A stretch of DNA of 57,626 nt, taken from assembly GCA_963605405.1 (NCBI GenBank), contig CAVCUP010000017.1:1-57626 (forward strand), in the 5' to 3' direction. Position 1 is the first letter of the stretch. Each line of letters opens with the position of its first letter. Below the pieces are notes generated by a model, which did no database searches, was not told where the DNA came from, and saw only the letters and a list, made by a program, of their open reading frames with translations. The translations under genes and the position numbers were made by a program. This document shows positions 53,301 through 57,626 of the stretch, piece after piece. The DNA is from Paratractidigestivibacter sp963605405 (GTDB taxonomy: Bacteria > Actinomycetota > Coriobacteriia > Coriobacteriales > Atopobiaceae).

Positions 53301-53623
53301 TCTCGGGCTTCTACGGCTCCACCACGCTCGAGAACTGCTCGACCTTCGCCAGCCAGCTCGACGGCGTGAAGATCGGCGCCGCCAAGGTCGCCGGCGACGC
53401 GACGGTCCAGAAGGCCGTCAAGGAGTCCGCGCACATGATCCTCTACGCGATGACCCAGTCCAACCTGATCAACCGTTACAACAGCACCACCAAGATGGAG
53501 AAGCAGATGACCTGGTGGCGTGGCTCGTACCTCGGTGCCGCCGCAGCCTTCGGCGTGCTTGCCGTCGGCGCCGCCGCCTCCGCGGTCGTGAGCTCGCGTA
53601 AGAGCGAGAAGAAGGAGGCCTAA
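50369..53623 (+). CDS. Exported, membrane-anchored GH3 glycosidase with swapped domain order
   Basis: The 1084-residue protein starts with a Tat-like signal (LTRRGFVGVGALGLSAAVGAG, residues 11-31). It then has the GH3 alpha/beta domain (about 75-450), a fibronectin-III-like domain (about 450-590) and the TIM barrel (about 700-1030). Barrel motifs are GRTGEYYSEDPIV, SPKHFAFNDQETNR and the nucleophile region YAVTDIYDD (Asp954). A C-terminal helix (about 1050-1072) and a basic KSEKKEA tail suggest membrane anchoring. It is related in order to the GH3 enzyme at 46237 but differs in export signal. Substrate is unknown. The next gene starts five bases after the stop. Confidence 0.87.
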   Translation: MSNEAKPKSMLTRRGFVGVGALGLSAAVGAGTVMEQFSTTLDTNLGTTSEALSSQSTADEPLYEAYMPSEELLNSDGTGNSHAIIQKAIDLNRTQAAEGCVLMKNVTESGNGLPLAAGSNVTLFGIRSEVPMLGSSFGLKLFGPAITLKQALEDDRTDFANTITTNVNRQTLAVAPTMSSWTGDEFDFDGAGMNVNPTMSAAYAKLNETINHAHCEMTVTGYDPKEPSVADIEGVNSDFRSSFSGYDDAAIVVISRPTAESVDYLPGDVADGLGVDEPLQITDNERAAIQLAKDCSKNVIVLLNTANTVEIRELKDDPDISAILWIGFPGCYGMLGVADILAGKANPSGALTDTYATHNMSAPAMQNMGDYSYANADILTRPAGIFGDVASKYIIECEGIYIGYKYYETRYFDAVMNQGNATSAAGATVGDVWTYSDEVVYPFGYGLSYTTFKQEFDGDPALEVKKDDKTGATTAYLTCKVKVTNTGDVAGKSIVEVFGQAPYTAGGLEKAAIQLINFEKTGELEPGASETVEVKCDLQYIASWDSSFANADGTKGTYVLDPGDYYFALGNGAHEAVNNVLAAQGADEAAIDGTGDKSLVYKLEVNEGVISKTAFSISKNGYQVSNHLEYADWNHFQPGEVTYLSRADWEGTWPKEYAGMTLTDEDLIDKLNGHYYDLKTDDDVSGIAWGAQSDLMFWDMKGKEYDDPAWSELLDKITLEEALYIATFGGPSIPGIESIGLQEHYLTENAGNGIVLALGASKDTAAPWTISESDANAAWNGAVFGNAPLTAASFNNKLYFQMGEFMGEESLFSGIAMLWGPGLNVHRQQYNGRTGEYYSEDPIVCGNAAMEYSMGALEYGLIASPKHFAFNDQETNRAGVAPYMTEQQARENELRGWQIAFEATDYDTDDHNANMTGLMTSFSKIGPVECTCSTGLMTDILKNEWGFRGYAVTDIYDDTDLWTSVLVSGTTCFDTRGISGFYGSTTLENCSTFASQLDGVKIGAAKVAGDATVQKAVKESAHMILYAMTQSNLINRYNSTTKMEKQMTWWRGSYLGAAAAFGVLAVGAAASAVVSSRKSEKKEA

Positions 53624-53628
53624 GAGAC

Positions 53629-54084
53629 ATGTCGTCCACTACCGTAAAGAAGGGCGTCGGCCTCTACCTCGACGCCGTCGCCGTTGTCCTGGCCGTCGTC
53701 GGCATCATCGCCGCCGTCGTGAGCACCACCATGGGCGAGGGATACGAGTTCTCCGGCCTGGGCATGTGCATTTGCCTGGCTATCGTGGCCATCGCGCTCG
53801 TGGTCGCCGCGGTCTACACCGACCTCAAGCGCGCCGAGAAGGGCCAGGGCGCGGGGATCGTCTCCGTGTTCGCCCTCGGCGTGGCCATCTTCCTCATGGT
53901 GTTCTGCGGGGTCCAGGTCGTCGCCTCGCGCGCCCTCTCCATCTCGGGCCTCTTCTCCTGGAACTCCATGGACACGACCGGCTGGCAGATGTTCTACGCC
54001 GCCGCGACGTCCGCCGGCGGGTTCGTCCTCGGCGCGGTGCTCCTCACCGTCGGGTGCTTCCTGCCCACCGCCAAGAAGGCCTAG
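53629..54084 (+). CDS. Small four-helix membrane protein of unknown function
   Basis: The 151-residue protein has four predicted membrane helices (about 12-32, 42-62, 76-98 and 122-144) with short loops and a Lys-ending tail (TAKKA). I do not recognise the family. It starts five bases after the second GH3 gene, with AAGGAGG inside the end of that gene as ribosome-binding site, so the two are co-expressed. A role as membrane partner or anchor for the GH3 enzyme is an inference from position only. Confidence 0.75.
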   Translation: MSSTTVKKGVGLYLDAVAVVLAVVGIIAAVVSTTMGEGYEFSGLGMCICLAIVAIALVVAAVYTDLKRAEKGQGAGIVSVFALGVAIFLMVFCGVQVVASRALSISGLFSWNSMDTTGWQMFYAAATSAGGFVLGAVLLTVGCFLPTAKKA

Positions 54085-54123
54085 CCCTTGGCGTTGCCGG
54101 CTCGGCCGGCGTAACAACGCTAT

Positions 54124-54135
54124 CTGATATGCCAG
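54124..54135 (+). promoter_or_regulatory. MarR-type operator, distal site of the symporter gene
   Basis: CTGATATGCCAG matches the consensus at 11 of 12 positions. It lies 176 bp upstream of the site at 54300, the same distance as between the sites at 49996 and 50172. Confidence 0.65.
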
Positions 54136-54155
54136 CTGCGGCATAGTTCAGACGT

Positions 54156-54195
54156 GGAGCCTTGCCCCCGAATCCGACTTACGGGGCAAGGCTCC
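54156..54195 (+). terminator. Hairpin after the GH3 / small membrane protein operon
   Basis: GGAGCCTTGCCCC (54156-54168) pairs perfectly with GGGGCAAGGCTCC (54183-54195), followed by TCTCAT. It probably ends the second GH3 transcript. Confidence 0.7.
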
Positions 54196-54299
54196 TCTCA
54201 TATCTCGCTGATAAACAGCGTAAATTCGCTTCAATAGTCCGTTCACCGCCAAAATCAGGCCGTAGGCGAGGACATACGGTCAGCTCGATTTGGCTTCAA

Positions 54300-54311
54300 C
54301 TAATATACTAG
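54300..54311 (+). promoter_or_regulatory. MarR-type operator overlapping the symporter -10 box
   Basis: CTAATATACTAG agrees with the consensus at 10 of 12 positions and is nearly palindromic. It contains TATACT (54304-54309), a good -10 hexamer, so binding would occlude RNA polymerase. The start codon is 43 bp downstream. Confidence 0.65.
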
Positions 54312-54353
54312 CAACGAGATTTGCAGCGAACTTCTTTGTAGAAAGGAACGCGC

Positions 54354-55952
54354 ATGGCTGATACCACCAAAGACAAAGCCGCGGAGGGCGGGACGAGCTC
54401 GCTCAACCAGGCCAAGCTCTACCAGCTCGTCCTCTTCCCGTTCAACAACGGCGCGACGAACGTGTACTACGTCCTGCTCATGAACTACATCGCCTACTAC
54501 GCCAACGGCGTGCTCGGCCTCGTGCTCGCGTTCGCGACCACCATGGTCACCGTGACGCGCGCCCTCGACGCCTTCATCGACCCGATCGTGGGCATGATGA
54601 TCGACCGCACCGAGACCAAGTTCGGCAAGTTCCGCCCGTTCATGGTGCTCGGCAACGTCGTGATGATCGTCTCGTCGCTGCTGCTCTTCTACGGCACCCG
54701 CCTGATCCCCGCCGACGCGACGGCCGTCAAGTACGTGCTCTACACCGTCTTCTATATCCTGCTGATGGTCGGCTACTCCATCCAGACCTCCTGCACGCGC
54801 TCGGGCCAGACCTGCCTGACCAACGACCCGAAGCAGCGCCCGACCTTCACGCTGTTCAACACCATCGCCTCGCTCGTGGGCATGGGCGTGACCATGGCCG
54901 TGGCCTCCATCGTCGGCGGCAACGTCGGCTTCGGCACCGAGGCCTTCTTCAACTTCCTCATCCCGCTGGTGATCATCCTGTCTGCGGCCCTCACCGCGCT
55001 AGCCGTCATCGGCATCGCCGGCAAGGACAAGAAGGAGTACTGGGGCCTGGGCGGCAACGACGCCGCCGAGGAGAACAAGCTCTCCCTCAAGGACTACGTG
55101 CAGATCTTCAAGGCAAACAAGGAGCTCCAGCGCCTCATGGTCGCCGCGTCCGGCACCAAGTTCGCCTTCGCCGTGGCCACCAACACCTCCGTCGGCATCC
55201 TTCTGTACAGCTGCATGATGCACAACTACAACGGCCTGTACCTGCCGATGTACGTGATGGGCTACGTGTTCTCGGCGCCGTTCTTCATCGGCGGCCTCAA
55301 GATGAGCCAGAAGCACGGCCAGAAGAAGACCCTCGTGACCTTCACCTCGCTCGCGCTCGTTCTCTACCTGGGCGTCGTTATCCTGCTCGCCATGTGGGAC
55401 CCGAACAACGCCGCGATGAACCTCTCCATCTTCTCCACCGAGGGCGGCTTCCACCTCACCCTCAACGCCTATACCGTGATCTTCATCGTCCTCTACGGCC
55501 TGGGCTACGGCGCGTACTACTCCACCGCCGATATGGCCATCCCGATGATCGCCGACTGCTCCGACTACGAGATGTACCGCTCCGGCAACTACGCCCCGGG
55601 CGTCATCGGCACGCTCTTCTCCTTCGTGGATAAGCTCGTGAGCTCGCTTTCCACTACTGTGGTCGGCATCGCGCTTCTGGCCGTGGGCCTCTCCGAGCTG
55701 CCTGACACCACCACCGCGTACGCCTCCGGCATGAACTGGCTCACCATCGTGCTCTTCTGCGTGATCCCGATGGTCGCGTGGGTGCTGACGCTCATCGCCA
55801 TGAAGGGCTACACCCTCACCGGCGAGCGCATGAAGGAGATCCAGGCCGTGAACGCCTGCCGTAAGGACGCCATCGCCGGCGGCATGAGCGTGGACGAGGC
55901 CCTGGGCGCCTACACCACCATGGACCAGGTTCCCGCGAAGTACCGCGAGTAG
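54354..55952 (+). CDS. GPH-family glycoside/pentoside/hexuronide cation symporter
   Basis: The 532-residue transporter has about 12 membrane helices. Its N-terminal half carries the MFS_2 (melibiose-type) pattern VTRALDAFIDPIVGMMIDRTETKFGKFRPFMVLGN near residues 63-97. ADMAIPMIADCSDYEMYRSGNYAPGVIGTLFSFVDKL near 390-427 is the second conserved block. A C-terminal cytoplasmic extension of about 50 residues follows the last helix. Substrates of this family include melibiose, glucuronides and plant glycosides. Shared MarR-type sites link it to the GH3 and uxu genes. AGAAAGGA precedes ATG 54354. Confidence 0.9.
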   Translation: MADTTKDKAAEGGTSSLNQAKLYQLVLFPFNNGATNVYYVLLMNYIAYYANGVLGLVLAFATTMVTVTRALDAFIDPIVGMMIDRTETKFGKFRPFMVLGNVVMIVSSLLLFYGTRLIPADATAVKYVLYTVFYILLMVGYSIQTSCTRSGQTCLTNDPKQRPTFTLFNTIASLVGMGVTMAVASIVGGNVGFGTEAFFNFLIPLVIILSAALTALAVIGIAGKDKKEYWGLGGNDAAEENKLSLKDYVQIFKANKELQRLMVAASGTKFAFAVATNTSVGILLYSCMMHNYNGLYLPMYVMGYVFSAPFFIGGLKMSQKHGQKKTLVTFTSLALVLYLGVVILLAMWDPNNAAMNLSIFSTEGGFHLTLNAYTVIFIVLYGLGYGAYYSTADMAIPMIADCSDYEMYRSGNYAPGVIGTLFSFVDKLVSSLSTTVVGIALLAVGLSELPDTTTAYASGMNWLTIVLFCVIPMVAWVLTLIAMKGYTLTGERMKEIQAVNACRKDAIAGGMSVDEALGAYTTMDQVPAKYRE

Positions 55953-56031
55953 CCGCGGGCGGGGGCAAGAAGCTCCTCGCATCCCTTGCGTAGCCGGTCG
56001 GCGCACGTTGCCGACCTGCCTTCCTTCCCGG

Positions 56032-56068
56032 AAAAGCCGCGTTCCCGTTTGGGGGCGCGGCTTTTCTG
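56032..56068 (+). terminator. Terminator after the symporter gene
   Basis: AAAAGCCGCG (56032-56041) pairs perfectly with CGCGGCTTTT (56056-56065) and ends in TTTTC. The A/T outer ends make it usable on both strands. Confidence 0.85.
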
Positions 56069-56099
56069 CGCGCGGGGTGGGGCCGGCTGGCTCGCCCGT

Positions 56100-56413
56100 G
56101 TTGCGTAAACCGGGGTGGCGGCAATTGAGGGCCGTTGTCTGTTGCGTAAAACGGAGTGATGGCAGCGGGCGCCCTGCCCCTGTTGCGTAAAACGGTGTGA
56201 TGGCAATAAGGACGGCGGATTTGTTGCGTTTATCGGGGTGATGGCAGCGCTTCGGAGTGGTGCGCCTGCCATCACCCCGGTTTTCGCAACGCGCGGCACG
56301 TGCTTCTTGCCATCAGCCCGGTTTACGCAACGCGCGGCACGTGCTTCTTGCCATCACCCCGATTTACGCAACCTCGTCCTGGAGCCGATTGCCGTCAGGC
56401 CGATAAACACAAC
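56100..56413. repeat. Phased inverted array B2 (24-bp core, exact 41-bp period)
   Basis: Eight copies of the same 24-bp core as array B1. Direct copies start at 56100, 56141, 56182 and 56223; inverted copies start at 56267, 56308, 56349 and 56390. Every spacing within each half is exactly 41 bp. The turn is 20 bp (56247-56266). The 17-bp spacers differ, except that 56291-56307 and 56332-56348 are identical. The last copy is the most degenerate. It lies between two genes on the same strand. Confidence 0.95.
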
Positions 56414-56649
56414 GCCGCAGCCCTCCTCACCGCCGCTGTCCTGCATTTGATAACGCCGGAACGTCGCTTTGGCGCGTTTGGGGCCTGGGCCGGTTGCGTC
56501 AATGCCCGCGCCGGATGCGTTCTTATCGCGAGGTGGGCGCCTTGCGTCGAAAACCAGTCCGTAGTGGCGAGAATCGCCCGGACGGCCCGGCGCTCGTGGC
56601 TTGCGGCCTACTTTTTTTGATGCAAGCACAACGCGAAGAAAGGGGCGCT
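56414..56649 (+). other. Upstream region of the malic enzyme gene
   Basis: These 236 bp follow array B2. I see no further repeat unit, ORF or clear promoter. AAGAAAGG (56636-56643) is the ribosome-binding site for the malic enzyme gene. Confidence 0.5.
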
Positions 56650-57626
56650 ATGGCACCGGCGGCGGCACTTGAGGAATATCGCAACTGGCACGGAAAGATC
56701 GAGGTCGTCAACCGGGTGGAGATCGACTCGCCGGCGAAGCTCGCGAAGGTCTATACCCCCGGCGTCGCGGCGCCGTGCAAAGAGATCGCCCGCGACCCCG
56801 AGCTGAGCTTCGACTACACGCGCCGCGGCAACCTTGTGGCCGTCGTGACCGACGGCTCGGCGGTCCTCGGCCTCGGCGACATCGGTCCCGAGGCGGGGAT
56901 GCCCGTGATGGAGGGCAAGGCCGCCCTGCTCAAGAGCCAGGCCAACGTCGACGGCTTCCCCCTCTGCATCAAGTCCGAGGACCCCGACGACATCGTGCGC
57001 ACCGTCGAGCTGCTTTCCGGCACGTTCGGCGCTATACACCTTGAGGACATCTCCGCGCCGCGCTGCTTCGAGATCGAGGCACGCCTGCGCGAGGCCCTCG
57101 ACATCCCCGTGTACCACGACGACCAACACGGCACTGCGGTGGCAACGGCAGCCGCGCTCGTCGGCGCCTGCCGCGTCACGCACCGCGAGCTGTCGAGCGC
57201 GCGCATCGTCATCGTGGGGGCGGGGGCCTCGGGGGTCTCGATCGCCGAGCTGCTCTTCTCTCTCGGGGCGTCCGACATCGTGCTCGTCGACCGGGAGGGG
57301 ATCGTCGGCGAGAAGTCCCCGCAGTGCACCGACTACACCCGCCGCGTCATCGCGCGAACGAATCCCCGCGGCTTGACGGGCGGCCTTACCGAGGCGGCGG
57401 CGGACGCGGACGTCCTTATCGGCGTCTCCGAGGCGGGCGCGATTCCCGCCGCCGCGGTCGGCTCGATGGCCAAAGACCCCATCGTCTTCGCCCTCGCCAA
57501 CCCCACGCCCGAGATCATGCCCGATGAAGCCGAGGCCGCCGGCGCCGCCGTCGTGGCGACCGGCCGCTCGGACTTCCCCAATCAGGTCAACAACCTGCTC
57601 GCCTTCCCGGGAATCTTCCGCGGCGC
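56650..57626 (+). CDS. NAD(P)-dependent malic enzyme, truncated by the window end
   Basis: The enzyme oxidatively decarboxylates malate to pyruvate. About 325 codons are present and the frame is still open at the last base. KLAKVYTPGVAAPCKEIA (near residue 31) holds the catalytic Tyr. AVVTDGSAVLGLGDIGPEAGMPVMEGKAALLK near 64-95 has the catalytic Lys. The metal ligands lie in IHLEDISAPRCFEIE and VYHDDQHGTAVATAAAL near 132-168, and the Rossmann GAGASG near 190. PIVFALANPTPEIMPDEA and ATGRSDFPNQVNN follow. This is the shorter bacterial type, without a phosphotransacetylase domain in the visible part. Confidence 0.93.
   Translation, partial: MAPAAALEEYRNWHGKIEVVNRVEIDSPAKLAKVYTPGVAAPCKEIARDPELSFDYTRRGNLVAVVTDGSAVLGLGDIGPEAGMPVMEGKAALLKSQANVDGFPLCIKSEDPDDIVRTVELLSGTFGAIHLEDISAPRCFEIEARLREALDIPVYHDDQHGTAVATAAALVGACRVTHRELSSARIVIVGAGASGVSIAELLFSLGASDIVLVDREGIVGEKSPQCTDYTRRVIARTNPRGLTGGLTEAAADADVLIGVSEAGAIPAAAVGSMAKDPIVFALANPTPEIMPDEAEAAGAAVVATGRSDFPNQVNNLLAFPGIFRG

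Noticed and set aside
56100..56413. CRISPR array
   Set aside because: The units flip orientation halfway, cores diverge by several bases, spacers are only 17 bp with two identical, and no cas gene is present.

Overview
This window is GC-rich (roughly two thirds G+C by eye) and densely coded, with no insertion sequence, phage gene or CRISPR array visible. The gene content points to a gut-type anaerobic actinobacterium of the class Coriobacteriia, probably Collinsella- or Olsenella-like. The signs are mannose-family PTS, oligo-1,6-glucosidase, membrane-anchored GH3 glycosidases, GPH sugar symporter and malic enzyme. The taxonomic call is an inference from content and style, not from a marker gene.

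Layout. 1-6.3 kb: tRNA-Cys, a CmpB-type membrane protein, a cysteine desulfurase with mnmA (tRNA 2-thiouridine), a zinc-ribbon membrane protein and a flippase-like membrane protein. 6.8-12.3 kb (minus strand): a heterodimeric ABC exporter with one degenerate ATP site, and a Dxs-like thiamine enzyme lacking key substrate residues. 12.6-14 kb: DegV protein and acpS. 14.3-29.2 kb is a nitrogen island: a two-gene molybdenum hydroxylase (minus strand), the urea ABC importer urtABCDE and the urease operon ureABCEFGD. 29.3-34.8 kb (minus strand): a mannose-family PTS (EIIB, EIIC, EIID, EIIA), a GH13 oligo-1,6-glucosidase and a LacI regulator with visible operators. 35.3-38.8 kb: a cysteine hydrolase, an EamA transporter, a GntR regulator and a HAD phosphatase. 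39.4-55.9 kb is a carbohydrate island: uxuB-uxuA-uxaC-GH2 glycosidase, a membrane-anchored GH3 enzyme, a MarR regulator, a second GH3 enzyme with a small membrane protein, and a GPH-family symporter. 56.6 kb to the end: the 5' part of a malic enzyme gene.

How the genes work together. UrtABCDE imports urea, and UreABC with its nickel chaperones splits it to ammonia and CO2; the neighbouring hydroxylase may supply purine-type nitrogen. In the carbohydrate island, surface GH3 and GH2 enzymes would trim glycosides, the GPH symporter would import the products, and UxaC-UxuB-UxuA would convert glucuronate to 2-keto-3-deoxygluconate. A 12-bp palindrome (consensus CTGATATACCAG) recurs upstream of uxuB, both GH3 genes and the symporter, which suggests that the local MarR protein controls the whole set.

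Most unusual non-coding content. (1) Four intergenic arrays built from three different core sequences share one geometry: units about 41 bp apart (four helical turns), with unit orientation inverting once within each array. (2) Two elements of 138 and 137 bp have perfect 27- and 29-bp terminal inverted repeats whose sequences differ between copies, while their interiors are related. (3) The MarR-type operator set. (4) A 16-residue leader ORF translationally coupled to the second GH3 gene. Coordinates and repeats were read by eye; no database search was possible.
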